A stretch of 64,000 bases of DNA from Selaginella moellendorffii (GCF_000143415.4 NW_003314351.1:245490-309489), one strand, 5' to 3'. Shown: positions 49,947 to 61,649, counted from the stretch's first letter. A program made the numbers and translations. Notes: generated from the letters alone by a model not told the origin.

Positions 49947-52112
49947 ATGGCGGAAATCCTCGATCCCTCGGTGAATCCCATCGCCAGGGCGAAGCGGGAG
50001 AATCTAGGGAAGAAGAATGGCGCTATCACGGAGCTCATTGCGGCGTTGAAATCATGCAGCAGCTCCAGGGATCTGGAGAGCGGGAGGAGAATCCACGCCC
50101 GAGCGGTGGAGGCAGGGAGCGATGGGAATCTCTTCGTGGCCAACACGCTGATCGATATGTATGCCAAGGCTGGGAGCATGCCGGATGCGCGATCGGTGTT
50201 TGACACGATGAAGCAGCGAAGCCTTGTGTCTTGGAACACCATTGTTTTGGGGTATGCCCAGTGTGGCGAGGGCGAGCTAGCGCTGGAGCTCTTCGAGGCA
50301 ATGCAGGGACAGGGATTTCTTCCAGATTCGTGTAGCATGGTGGCGGCGCTGAGAGCTTGTACGAGCTTGGCCGAGCAAGAACAGTGGCGGAGGAAGCAGC
50401 TTCCAAAGAAAATGGACAAAGAGATGGTTTTTCGGGAGGAGCGTGCTCTAGAGAAGGCCCTGGCTCTACACGCTCTTGCAGCGAAGAGAGGACACGAATC
50501 CAACCTCTTTGTGGCGAGCTCGCTGGTGAATCTCTACTGCAAAGTTGGCAAAGTCGACGAGGCAGTGAAAGTTTTCAACCGGATGAAGAAGAGATCAGTG
50601 GTGACTTGGAACTCGATCATCATCGGGTGTGCTCAGAACGGGGAGGGCGAGCTCGCCATGAGATTGTTTTCGAGGATGCGAGAAGAGGAGAGTATGATCT
50701 CGCCAGACTCTTGGACTTTCGTCGCTGCTCTTGAGGCTTGCATTGGCCTGGCGGAGAAAGAAGAAGGTACACGCGTAAATGGAGAGCTTGTGAAGATGGA
50801 GAGCCTGGAAAAAGGAATGGAGATTCACTCCCAGGCTCGAGAGACGGGTCATACAGCGGATATGTTCGTGGCCAACACTTTGATCGACATGTACTCGAAG
50901 TGTGGAAGGATTGTGGAGGCACTGGCGGTGTTTGACAAGATGAAAACTCGCGATTTAGTCTCGTGGAACATCATGCTACTGTCGCTGGCTCAGAATGGAC
51001 GAGAACGCCTGGCCTTGACGCTCTTCCAGCTGATGCAACACGGAGATGGAAGGCCGATGGAACCGGACTCTCGAACTTACGTCGCGGCTCTCAAAGCTTG
51101 CAGCTCTCTGGCTGCTCGAGAAACACCATCGCAGATTGGAGGTGAGCTTCTCAAAGTTGTGAGTTTGGAGATAGGATTTGCTCTTCACTCACAGGTGCTA
51201 AGGTCCGTTTACAGGAAGGACGTATTCATAGCCAACACGCTGCTGGATCTGTATTGCAAGTGTGGATTACTCGTCGAAGCTCGTCGGGTCTTCGATGGTA
51301 TGATCCAACGAAGCGTGGTCTCGTGGAACACACTGATCCTCGGACACGCACAGAGCGCTCAAGGAGAAGCTAGAGTCGCTCTGGAGCTCCTGGAACAGAT
51401 GAAAGGTAGCGGGATTGAGCCGGACGCTCTAACTTACGTCGCGGCTCTCAAGGCCTGTGGGAATCTAGCAGCTCTCTCGACCGGCAGGAAGATCCACAGC
51501 GAAGTAGCGAGCAGTCCCAGGATTGATCTGGCCAGGGACACGGTTCTAGCAACAGCAGTAGTCGATTTCTACGGGAAGTGTGGGAGCATGGTGGAAGCTC
51601 AAGCAGTGTTTGATTCGATCCAGAGGAAAGATTCGGTGGCTTGGGGAGCTCTAGTCGCGGGGTTTAGCCAGCAGGGTGACACTCAAGGGGTGTTCCAGGT
51701 GGGGGAGAGGATGAAAAGAGAGCGCGTAGCGATCGATGGGATCGTCTTCCTTCACGTCTTGACGGCGTGCAGTCACGCTGGATTGGTGGAGAGAGGAATG
51801 GAGTTCTTCCAGATGATGATCTCCGAGGATCACAGGGTGGTTCCCAGCGTGGAGCACTACACTTGCGTGGTGGATCTTCTAGCTCGAGCAAACCATCTGG
51901 AAGAGGCGGTGGCGATGGTGAAGAGCATGCCTTTCGAGCCGGACTTGACAGTGTGGACATCGATCATGAACGCGTCGAGGAAGTGGAGGAACTTGGAGAT
52001 TGGGAAGCTGGCGTTTGAGGCGATGCTGCGGCTGGACGCTAGAGATCCAGGAGCGTACGCGCTCATGGCCAACACTTTCTCCGAGTCAAAGGTGGTCAGC
52101 GTCGTTGACTGA
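49947..52112 (+). CDS. Pentatricopeptide repeat protein, PLS class
   Basis: An intronless frame of 721 residues with PLS-type repeats: GRRIHARAVEAGSD, NLFVANTLIDMYAKAGSMPD, RSLVSWNTIVLGYAQCGEGE, then several related cycles, ending in YTCVVDLLARANHLEEA and LTVWTSIMNASRKW. The C terminus resembles a degraded E motif and lacks a DYW deaminase domain. Insertions such as EEEGTRVNGELVKM and RETPSQIGGELLKV between repeats look like one sequence duplicated with its repeat. An organellar RNA-binding role is known for the family; the target is unknown. A TTTAGGGTTCCTGAT box lies about 30 bp before the start. Confidence 0.92.
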   Translation: MAEILDPSVNPIARAKRENLGKKNGAITELIAALKSCSSSRDLESGRRIHARAVEAGSDGNLFVANTLIDMYAKAGSMPDARSVFDTMKQRSLVSWNTIVLGYAQCGEGELALELFEAMQGQGFLPDSCSMVAALRACTSLAEQEQWRRKQLPKKMDKEMVFREERALEKALALHALAAKRGHESNLFVASSLVNLYCKVGKVDEAVKVFNRMKKRSVVTWNSIIIGCAQNGEGELAMRLFSRMREEESMISPDSWTFVAALEACIGLAEKEEGTRVNGELVKMESLEKGMEIHSQARETGHTADMFVANTLIDMYSKCGRIVEALAVFDKMKTRDLVSWNIMLLSLAQNGRERLALTLFQLMQHGDGRPMEPDSRTYVAALKACSSLAARETPSQIGGELLKVVSLEIGFALHSQVLRSVYRKDVFIANTLLDLYCKCGLLVEARRVFDGMIQRSVVSWNTLILGHAQSAQGEARVALELLEQMKGSGIEPDALTYVAALKACGNLAALSTGRKIHSEVASSPRIDLARDTVLATAVVDFYGKCGSMVEAQAVFDSIQRKDSVAWGALVAGFSQQGDTQGVFQVGERMKRERVAIDGIVFLHVLTACSHAGLVERGMEFFQMMISEDHRVVPSVEHYTCVVDLLARANHLEEAVAMVKSMPFEPDLTVWTSIMNASRKWRNLEIGKLAFEAMLRLDARDPGAYALMANTFSESKVVSVVD

Positions 52113-52180
52113 TCTGGTCAAAGTTAAGATTAGGGTTCTTGGGCAAACAACGAGATTTTTGGTTTAGGGTTCTTGGGGCA

Positions 52181-52670
52181 ATGGCGGACGAGGAGCCGGC
52201 TCGCGCGCCCGATTCCAAGGACAGGCAGCAGCAATCCAAGGCGCTAGACAAGATTACCGATCATGTGGAGGAGAGGCAGCTGGATTCTACTCGTGTTCAA
52301 CAGGTGAGTGGATTTTTTTCTTCGAAATCTAGCAAAAGTCGACTGTTTTCTAGGCTATGGCTTCGATTGCGGCGACGTCTGATGCCGATAGAGACATCCA
52401 GAGATTAAGGTGCTGTGTTTCTCTTGCCTGGTTCTTTCTCTTCTAAGTGTTTTTTTGCATTTTAGGGAGAAAGAACTCGCAGCTGTGAAGATAGATCCAG
52501 CGCACATTGACGTTATCGCGAATGAGCTCGAGGTATTCTTGGCGAAGTTCTTCCAAATATCTCCTCCTCACTCTTGCAAATTCTTCCAGATTGATAGGAA
52601 GATCGCCGAGAGAACGCTGCGAGAGCACAAGGGAGACGCAGTAGCAGCACTTCGATCGTTCCTCACTTGA
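52181..52670 (+). CDS. HYPK: HYPK-like protein (NatA-associated, UBA-like)
   Basis: Exons 52181-52303, 52354-52409, 52466-52532 and 52590-52670 join in phase to 108 residues. The C-terminal half, EKELAAVKIDPAHIDVIANE with ERTLREHKGDAVAALRSFL, is the NAC-type UBA domain of Huntingtin-interacting protein K. HYPK binds the ribosome-associated N-terminal acetyltransferase NatA and modulates it. The N terminus is acidic and likely disordered with a helical DKITDHVEERQLD segment. Two TTAGGGTTCTTGG boxes lie directly upstream (52130-52177). The ATG at 52181 is preferred over a longer TTG-started frame. Confidence 0.93.
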
Positions 52671-53036
52671 TAGACTTAAAATATAAAAAAATACTACCCT
52701 AAACGAAGACACTGTTGCCCTTTGGCACATTTTTCTTTTTTAAGGGCTTGGCGACTAGCTGCTGCTAGGGTTTGTGTTTTAGGGCTTTAATAATGTAAGG
52801 ACGAGTTCGTTCCATCGTCGAGAGTGATCCACCCCGGCACGCCAAGCTCTCGCTAGGTCATCTCGAGCGCATCGATATTTCCTCCCTCCCGCGACGATTC
52901 CATTCACTCCAGCGCGACGATCAAAGCTCGCAACTATCTTCCAGGTATAAGGCTGCAATCTCCGGGCCGGCATCGTCTCCGCGGGGCAGGGTTTAGTGGA
53001 ATAGATCTTTGCAGGAGCTCGCCAGGGTGATAATCC

Positions 53037-56000
53037 ATGGGGGATGGCGCTACAGTCACCACCGCCGTCGATAGCTGCCTTTGCAACTATTCAAACTTCG
53101 ATGACGAGCAAGTGATTGCGGCATCCGCGACGATTTCCAAGAATGTGGAGGAGGATTTGGCCGGGGATGGGATTCTGGCCAAGGAATTCCTGCTGGGAGA
53201 GGTGAAGAGGAGCGAGAGCGATGGGGATTTGCTAGGCTGCGTGCTGAGCTCCCAGGAAGAACTTGCAAAGGACTTGGCCGGGAAAGAAATTTTGGAGGAG
53301 GATGAACAGGGCAGCCCGGGTTGTGGAAAAAGTTTAACTGGGGTCGTGAGTACAAGTGGGGACGGTGGACGTAAGGCAAGACCTAAGGGATGGAGTAAGA
53401 AAAAGGGTGTTTCCGCGACTACCACGAGCATTATAGGCATAAGTGAGATGCAAGAGCCGACCATGACGCAGGAAGGTGGAATAGCTCTTTGGGTCAAGGT
53501 GCGTAAATTTCGATTCTTTAGTTCCTTCTTCTCAAAGTTCGTTCTTTTTCTTGGTGGGTATGTTGATTCTTTGAGTTCCTTTCATGCATTCGAGGCATCT
53601 TATAGAAGCTAGCATTCGTGCAAGGTCCTGGATCTAGTGCCTAGGGTAATGGATTTAAATCTCGCGATCATTAGTTGACTTGGCCCTGCATGAGTTCTTG
53701 GTGCATGCTTTTTGGGGCTTTCAAAAATGGATGATTTTGGTTCTTGTTCTAGAGTTGGAATTTCGCCTGGCAGTAAATTGTTGAGTCTCTGAGCTTTTTT
53801 TCTCTTTCTCCTTTTACAGTGGCGAGGGAAATGGCGAGCTTGTATACAGTGCTACCCAAGCGATTGCTCGTCCGCGACGGTGAGAGCCATGCCTACGTAC
53901 AGCAAGAAGACATATGTGGTGGTGTTCTTTCCGAATTCTCGAACGTACTCTTGGGTGGACCTTGAGTATGCTTGCCATATCACGGAGAGTCCCGAGCCGC
54001 TCGCCTTTGGAACACATCAAAGCGGTAGAGATGCGGTGGAAAATCTCGACCTTCCAAAGCACCACATGCTCCGTGTCTTGGCCGCCAACATGCTTGACAT
54101 CAGCGACCGCCTGCCCATTAAGGTTTTTCCTGAATAGTTTTTTGGTTTGGTTTCCCAACAGTGGTAATTTTGCAGGCAGTCGTAGATAGCGCTCAGAATG
54201 TCAACGCGTGGAAGACTTTTGCGAACCAGGCCGTGGAATCTAAAGAGTATTCAGACGTTAGCAAAATGCTTGTCAAGCTTTTCGGGGTGCGTAACGTAAC
54301 GTTTTGAAAAAGGTGTGCTGCTTATGTCTTAAGGTAATTGCAGATGATCCAGCTAACGTGCTATAACGAGACATGGCTTCAAGAAAGCTTTAACAGGTGG
54401 AAGAATGACTGTGAAGTTGCTAAGAGTGCACAAACCGTTGAACATCTTAACAAGGTCAATAACGTGTGTAATACTTTCGGAACTTTAAATCTCGGTTTTC
54501 TTTTCTGTTTTGCAGGAGCTGGTAAACGCTGTTCTATGGGAAACTGTCCATGCGCTTTGGGATGCACCAGAACAGTCCGCTGTTGGAACAGAATGGAAAG
54601 ATTGGAAGCGAGCAGTGATCGAAAACAGAAGCGTCTATCCGAGCATCTCGATGACGCCAGACTCGTCGCTGTTTGCGGATTCCGAGACTCTTAAGCGCCG
54701 GAGGTTGAGTTCGGACGCAGCGAACGTGGAGCTGGCTCTAAAGAGGTCGAAGCTAGATGTTCGCCGAAGATACCCAACGCAACTTATTCCCGTCTCAACC
54801 CCAGTGAAAAAGGAAGACGAAGTGAACGGCTACACTGCCGACAACCAACAGAGGCCCAAAGCACCATCCGCTGAAGTACTTACGTCGACACCAGCATCGG
54901 TACCGAAATCCGAGGATGACGACCTGTCTGGCCGCTCGAGCTCGCTGATAAATCAGTCTACAGCGCCTATCAGTAAGAGGCTCAGCTCGAACTACCAGCT
55001 TTGTGCTGCGTATATGGAGAAGAAGAAAAGGCAGTGCACCCGGTTTCCAAGCCAAGGCTCTCTGTACTGCTGCAAGCATATGAGTTTGGCTTTTGGGGAC
55101 GGCATAGAAGGCGTGAAAAAACTGGAGTATACACCACCACCACCGCCGCCGCCGCCGCCCAAAGCCGTCGCAGCTACACCGAAGTCTTCGACAACGATTA
55201 TTCCGAAAATGCCGGGTGATAAGATATGCGAAGGGATCACGAAGTATGGGAGGCGCTGCACGCACAGAGCCAAAGAAGATTCATTGTTTTGCAAGAAGCA
55301 CAGTTTTGCGGACGCACCTCATTTAAATCCGCAGTTGGTAACCGCTGAAAGCTCCCAGAGGGCGACCGAAGAAAACGTGGAACCAGAACCTCAGCAGCAC
55401 GAATTCAAGGAGGAAGCAGAAACAGATGCGAAAACACAACAAGAGCCTCCGACTGGCGAAGACGTTAGAGAAGAAAGCAGTCCCAGGAGAAGAAAGGTGA
55501 CGGCTTCTATAGAGCGAGCGAGAAACTATAGTTGGCATCTCAAGCGGATGGGAAGAATAATTAGAAACAACGGGCCTGCAGCGACGCGGGTTCGCTGCCT
55601 TGGGAGGTGCGTAAATGGCGATCAGTGCTCTCACAAATCAAGACCGGGAAGTTTCTACTGTGAGAAGCATCAGCCGGATAGCAACTCGCAGCAAGAAGAT
55701 GCGGCTCCGTCTGAAGTGAAGAAGCTGGACGAAGCACAAACTGTGCTTAAAGCAAAAAGCTGGCTCAGCAGGTATATGGAAAGTGCGAAAATGGAAGGAG
55801 CCAGTACCAGTGACACTACCGACTCGGCTGACAAGCTACTGGATTGGGTGCTTGCTGAAGCCTCCAAGGATATCCATGCTGCCACGGCACTGATGAAGCT
55901 AGTAAACCAGCGGAAGGACAAGCTCGGGAGGTTCTTGAAGCTTCAAGAGCGTGCGGAGGCATCGAAACCAACTCCAGAAGGGGCCGCGGAGGTTGAAGGC

Positions 56001-58408
56001 AAATGTCCAGAGCAGCTATCGGGTGACCACGCCGAGCAAAAGCAGCAAGAAAAGATAAAGTGCAGCATCTGTGACGACGAGTTTGCGGAGATGGTGGAGC
56101 TCGGCAACCACTGGAAGGCTTCTCATGAGACAGAGGCACACTGGTTCTTGAAAGGCTATGCCTGCAAGGAATGCAACAAGGAGTTTACGAACAAGTCGAG
56201 CCTGGAGAGACACTGTAAGGCCGATCATGAAGCCTTGACGGACGTTCCCGCCGTTCACATCTGTATCAACTGTGACGAGCAGTTTCCACACTTCGAGGCT
56301 CTGTGGGATCACGTGGTGTCGGGACATTCGGATCATCTCAGTGCAATGCCAACACTCGCTCTACCAGCTGAGGATCCTGCGGAAGACACGAAGATGCCGG
56401 ACGACGATCTTGTCACTGCAGAAGAACCATTCCCGGTACTTTCAGATGACAACCAGCAAGATTCTCTGGACGACGAAGACTTCATGGACATTCCTAGCTC
56501 GGACTACTCGGCTGACGAGATGGAAGCACTCGAGTACCTCGATGGGAACTGCTACTCTGTAGACAACGACGGCTCGGAGCACAAGTACACCTGCAAGCTG
56601 TGCGGGAAAAAATTCCGTGCGCTACCAGACTTGGGCCGGCATCATCAAGCAGTACACATGTCCTCACACGTTGGGACAATCTCGAAATCGAGAACGGGCG
56701 TGACTCAAGGCAACCGTAGTAACCGGAGGCGTGGAAAACTCAGCCAGCATGGGATGAACTCCATTCTTCGCATCAAGAAGGCACTGCACAGCGTGCAGCA
56801 ACAGAAGAGCGAGAGATCGGAAGCTGGACGTGGGGCTGCTGCCAAGCTGCCTGGACCTCCTGGAGATGATGAAATTCTAGCTGCTGCTCGGTCTGCATGC
56901 TGCGAGGCACGGTTCTACCGCACTCTGGAAGAACAGTACGACTCAGTCCCCAAGGGAACGCACGCAAACGCTGTGAAACTGGCTGCCCCGCAGGAGATTG
57001 AGTGGGCTCGAGATGGTTTCACTTGTCCTCAAAACTGTACCGTTAGAGCTCCAGAGCGCACCTCGGAAATGAGGCTGCATGTTTTCCGGAAGGGTGCCGT
57101 TGCTGCGTCGGCCAGGAAAAAGAGTGTGGTTCTTTGCGAAGACATAAGCTTCGGGAAAGAGCGTGTACCGGTTCCTTGTGTGGAGGACGAAGAGACCGAT
57201 CCCTGCAACTGCTTGCAGTGTAGGGAGGGAAAGTCGTACCACGTCGACTCTCTAAAACCGTGGGAGACTTTCAGCTACGTCACAGATCGTTTGCTTGATC
57301 CGTCTTTGGGACTTGATACGAAGGTTTGTTTATATTGGTTCTCAAGTTCTAATTTCTCGGTTTTCTGTTTTTTGTCTTTGTAACTTCCAGGATTCGCAAA
57401 TCGGCTGTTCTTGCGGACGGGGTCGATGCTCAGCAAGGTCGTGCGATCACGTGGAAATGTTTGATAGTGATTACGCAGATGCATGTGACATATGGGGAGA
57501 AGAAATGCTTCGGAGGTTTCCATACGATGGAGAAGGCCGCATCGTTCTTCAAGTAAGCGTCATTATTCTACCTAGTAGGATAGCTCATTCGTATCTTGTT
57601 TTGCAGGAGGGTTACCTCGTTTACGAGTGCAATACGAGTTGTATGTGCTCCGAGGAGTGTCCGAATCGTGTTCTTCAGAGAGGTGTAAACGTTAAACTGG
57701 AGGTTTTCAAGACGAGGCACAAGGTATTATTTGTTTTCCTCGGTGAAGATGGATTAACTAAGTGCCTGTGTTGTCAAAGGGATGGGCTGTGAGGGCCGCT
57801 CAAAACATCTCCCGTGGAACGTTTGTTTGCGAGTACCTTGGTGAAGTACTGAACGACCAAGAAGCAAATCGGCGAGGGGAAAGGTGATTTTCTTGCAGAT
57901 CTGGATTCCGGATTTCGTCTTACACTTTGATTGGACAGATACGATCAAGTTGGTTGTAGCTATCTGTACGACATTGATGTGCACTTAAACACCGGAGGGA
58001 GATCTCGAAGGGGACCAAGCAGAGTTCCAAGAATAAAACCGTTTGTTATAGATGCAACAAAGCATGGAAACGTTGCGAGGTTTATAAACCACAGGTACTG
58101 TGACGGCAATATCGTGGATGCGTTGCTGATTGAATGCTGGCTTTACGCAGTTGTTCCCCGAACCTTGTAAACTATCAGGTGTTAGTGGAGAGCATGGACT
58201 ATCAACTCGCGCACATTGGATTATTTGCTAGCCGTGATGTAAGTACCGAGCCATGGGTGACAAACGGACCTCCACTAAGTTTTTTTTTTGTTTCTCGCAG
58301 ATTCTTTGCGGAGAAGAACTATCTTACGACTACAGGTACAAGTTATTACCAGGGAGGGGTTGCCCGTGCCACTGTGGATCGTCTGGATGCCGAGGAAGGT
58401 TGTATTAG
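53037..58408 (+). CDS. SUVR5: Histone-lysine N-methyltransferase SUVR5
   Basis: Eleven exons (53037-53498, 53820-54122, 54176-54286, 54344-54454, 54516-57323, 57391-57552, 57607-57723, 57780-57883, 57939-58094, 58151-58238, 58301-58408) close in phase to 1509 residues. An N-terminal plant domain ([34 protein letters not shown]) is followed by three repeats of C-x9/10-C-x10-C-x2-H, then C2H2 fingers ([32 protein letters not shown]). Next come a Cys-rich pre-SET, the SET domain (from about 1355) with NHSCSPN (1443-1449) and GEELSYDY, and a post-[18 protein letters not shown] at the very end. In Arabidopsis SUVR5 recognises DNA through its fingers and deposits H3K9me2 without DNA methylation. 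Its stop is 48 bp from that of the convergent PPR gene. Confidence 0.94.
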
Positions 58409-58456
58409 TGTTGTAAATATTCACAGAGACCAAAAGAGAAAAGCCTTTTTGAAACT

Positions 58457-60457
58457 CTAGAGACGAACAAGCTTTTGCTTCGGGACCTCGATGTTCGCCC
58501 ACAGCACGTAAGTGGAAGCGTCTTTTGGTTCTAACTCGATTGCCTGCCTTGCAGCTCGAGCGCCACCTCTGCGGTTCTCGCTGCTCCCTCGGCAAGCTCC
58601 GAGCAAGCACTGCCAGTCGACAAAGTCTGGAGCGTAAGGCATGGAGCGAATGAGATCCTCGGCGTCTCTGAGGTAACCAGCCCTGCTAAGTATATCGATC
58701 ATGCACGAGTAACTTTGTCTGGATGGTGTGACAGAGTGTTCGAACATCGATCGGAAGCACGACCAGCCAGAAGCAACGTTTCCGTTGTGGTTGCAACCGA
58801 GGAGCCAGCAAACGAAAGTCGTCTCGCTCACCTTGGATCCCTCGAGAACCATCTCCTGGAAAATCTCCACAGCGCTACTCAGGCGTCCATTGCTTCCAAA
58901 AGCTGCAATGAGAGCGTTCCAGGAGATGGGATTGGGCTCCGGCATCAAGCGTAGCAATTGCCGCGCGTGGTTGAGAAGACCCTTGTTCGCAAACGCGGTG
59001 ATCATGGCGTTCCAGGTGATTGTATCCCACTCCGGCATTTGGAAAAACAGCGCTTTTGCTCGATCCAGATCCTTGTTTTGAGCGTGCGCTGCGATCATTG
59101 TGTTGTAGGCGACGATACCTCTCTCGGGCATGGAGTGGAAGACGTCCAAGGCTTCTTCCAGATGCCCGTTCTGGGCATATACCGAGAGCATCACATTCCA
59201 GGAGTAGTAGTCCTTGAACTTCATTTCTTCAAAGAGAGCTTTTCCCCTCATGACATGACCAGCTTGGCTGAGGGAATACAGCGTGGCATTCCACGTCACC
59301 ATGCTCACCTCGGGCATTTGCTCCACGAAGCTCTTGGCCTCGTCGACGAGGCCGAGATGGGTGTAGGCCGAGAGCATCGCGTTCCATGACACGATATCGC
59401 GCTCGGGCAATCGATCGAAGATTTTTCTTGCGTTTTGGAGATCACCCTCTTGAGCGTAGGCGATGAGCAGCCCGTTGCTGGCGATCAGATCGACCTCCGG
59501 CATCGAATCGACGATGTTTTTCGTCTCGTCCAAGAGACCCCTTTGCACGCAGACGGAGAGGATTGCGTTCCAGGGCACCAGGTTCCGCTCCGGCATCGAA
59601 TCCAGCAAGAAAAACGCGGTCTCCAGATGCCCGTTTTGGGCATATCCTGTGAGCAGTGCGCACCATGCAAAAAGATCTCTCTCGGGCATCGAATCAAAAG
59701 TTTTCTTCGCATTTTCTATCTTTCCGGCTTGTGCGTACATCGCTAGCATCGCATTCCAGGACACTAGATCAGTCTCCGGCATCAAGCGAAAGAGTTTTTC
59801 TGCGCTGAAAAACTGCCCGTTTTGGGCAAATGCAGTGATCATCGCGCTCCAGCAAACCATGTCCCTCTCGGCCATGAATTCAAACACAAGACTAGCTTTT
59901 CGAGCATCACCAGATCTTCCGTACGCGGTCAGCATGGCCGTCCACGAGACCCTGTCCCAAATCGGCATCTCTTTGTAGAGACGCTCGAGCTCTTCCAGAT
60001 GGCCGGTAAGGGCATATGCCGAAAGCATCGTGTTCCAAAGTGCGAGGCTCTGCCACTCGGGCTCGCGCAACGAATCAAACAGATTTCTTGCTGCGGCGAG
60101 ATCGCCGGCGTGGGCGTACGCCGACAGCAACGCATTCGCCGCCACGGGATTGGCGTGAGGGATCTGGTCGAACAGCGCTTTGGCGCGATCCAGAAACCCG
60201 TTTTGGACGTAAGCCGTGAGCATGAGCACCCAGGAGAAGGAGTTCCTTCTGGGGATTCGATCGAAGAGGGCGCGCGCCTCGTCCACGCTGCCCAATCGCC
60301 CATACATCTGGACGAGGAGATTGGCGAGGAAGGCATCCTGGGTGAGGAGATTCCGGAGGGAGATTTGGATTTGCAAGTGGAGGTCGCGCGCCTGTCCTAT
60401 GCTACTGCACGATCGAATCAACCCCGCGCACTCGGCCTTGGTCGAGGGGAGAATCAT
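58457..60457 (-). CDS. Pentatricopeptide repeat protein with short S-type cycles
   Basis: An intronless frame of 666 residues. After an N-terminal cap (LIRSCSSIGQARDLHLQIQ, LLVQMYGRLGSVDEARALFD) come many near-regular 31-33-residue repeats of the form MPExDLxxWNxMLxxYAQxG, so S-type motifs dominate in the manner of lycophyte PLS proteins. The C terminus (FVDWQCLLGACRGSSENRRG, then AIELEPKDASTYVLWANI) is an E-like motif; there is no DYW domain. A role in organellar RNA processing or editing is inferred from the family. It is divergent from the OMT gene, with 50 bp between start codons. Confidence 0.92.
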   Translation of the reverse strand: MILPSTKAECAGLIRSCSSIGQARDLHLQIQISLRNLLTQDAFLANLLVQMYGRLGSVDEARALFDRIPRRNSFSWVLMLTAYVQNGFLDRAKALFDQIPHANPVAANALLSAYAHAGDLAAARNLFDSLREPEWQSLALWNTMLSAYALTGHLEELERLYKEMPIWDRVSWTAMLTAYGRSGDARKASLVFEFMAERDMVCWSAMITAFAQNGQFFSAEKLFRLMPETDLVSWNAMLAMYAQAGKIENAKKTFDSMPERDLFAWCALLTGYAQNGHLETAFFLLDSMPERNLVPWNAILSVCVQRGLLDETKNIVDSMPEVDLIASNGLLIAYAQEGDLQNARKIFDRLPERDIVSWNAMLSAYTHLGLVDEAKSFVEQMPEVSMVTWNATLYSLSQAGHVMRGKALFEEMKFKDYYSWNVMLSVYAQNGHLEEALDVFHSMPERGIVAYNTMIAAHAQNKDLDRAKALFFQMPEWDTITWNAMITAFANKGLLNHARQLLRLMPEPNPISWNALIAAFGSNGRLSSAVEIFQEMVLEGSKVSETTFVCWLLGCNHNGNVASGWSCFRSMFEHSVTPSRQSYSCMIDILSRAGYLRDAEDLIRSMPYAPDFVDWQCLLGACRGSSENRRGGARAARQAIELEPKDASTYVLWANIEVPKQKLVRL

Positions 60458-60507
60458 TTACCGAATCTTTTTTGAATTTAAATTCAAAGGTTTTTGGGCG
60501 CTTGGCT
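60458..60507. promoter_or_regulatory. 50-bp bidirectional promoter with an 18-bp perfect palindrome
   Basis: The interval between divergent ATGs contains TTTGAATTTAAATTCAAA (60471-60488), its own reverse complement, near the midpoint. No TAGGGTT box is present, unlike most starts in this window. The regulatory role is inferred. Confidence 0.5.
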
Positions 60508-61649
60508 ATGGCTTCTCACGCGCAGAATCTCGCGGCTCTGTGGGAGATGGCCATCGGCCATGCGACTTCTTTCGGGATCAAGGCCGCGGTTTTTCTTAGA
60601 ATTCCAGACATTCTCTCCGATTCTTTGGAGAAATCTATGAGCTTGGAAGAAATCGCGGCCCGGCTCCAAGGCACAAACATCCAACTAGCCCCTCTTCGTC
60701 GTCTCCTCGACTACTTGGTGGTAAAGAAAGTTCTTCTAAAGATTCAATCTCTGGAAGTTCCAGGCGAATTCAAGTATGGAAGCACCGAGCTCTGCGAGAT
60801 GCTCACTGAATCGAAGTTTGCTCGGCTGCTCATGCTGCAAGACGAGGTCGTAACTTCAGGGTGGCATCACATACACGAATTCATACTTCACGGTGGCGAG
60901 GTCCCCTTCCAGAGAGCCCAAGGGATGTTTATCTGGGAGTACATGGAGAAAAATCCAGAGTTTCTGGGGCTTTTTAGCCAGGGAATGGTGGCCATCTCCA
61001 ATGTTACCATGGACTCGGTTCTACAAACTTATCATGGTTTTGATGAGATTAGAGGAGTTTTAGTGGATGCGGGAGGAGGTTTTGGAGCCGATATTGGCAG
61101 GGTTATGGAAAAGTATCCCCACATTGCTGGTGTGAATTATGAGCTTCCTCATGTTGCCCACGCTGCTCCAGCCATTCCAGGTAAAAAAATATATACATCT
61201 TTTTGAAAATAATTTTATATTTCTAAAGGTGTGAGGCATGTTCGTGGTGACATGATGGAAAACATTCCACCAGCTGATGCAATTCTCCTCAAAGTAAGGA
61301 ACTCTCATAGGATATCAACTTTGATCTCTCTTTTTGATTATAGACTATACTACATGACTTTGACGATGACGAAGTGATTCTTGTTCTCCAAAACTGCTAC
61401 AAGGCACTTCCCCATGGAGGAAAGCTGATAATTGTTGACATTGACATGGATCCAGCAGAAAGAGGACCATTCGAATCACTCAAATTTGCATTCGACTTGG
61501 TCCTCTTGGCCCTCACCAAAGGAGGCAAAGAGAGAACAAGCGTGCAGTTCATAGAGCTCCTCACTCAAGCACAGTTTAGTAACATCAAAACTATAGGTGA
61601 TGTGAATTGTCTCTGCTCTATAGTGGAGGCTCATAAGCTCGAGACTTAG
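60508..61649 (+). CDS. S-adenosylmethionine-dependent O-methyltransferase (plant COMT/ASMT-like)
   Basis: Exons 60508-61180, 61229-61293 and 61344-61649 join in phase to 347 residues, the normal size. The N-terminal dimerisation helices (WEMAIGHATSFGIKAAVFLR) precede the SAM-binding fold: VDAGGGFGADIGRVMEKYP, GVNYELPHV, VRGDMMENIP. The catalytic base is His250 in TILHDFDDDE (usual LHDWSD). ALPHGGKLIIVDI and the C-terminal FSNIKTIGDVNCLCSIVE follow. Substrates of this class are phenolics or hydroxyindoles; the specific one cannot be inferred. The second intron acceptor region and an AAAG acceptor at 61228 are weak but the phase demands them. The ATG at 60508 is chosen over an upstream non-ATG extension. 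Confidence 0.9.
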
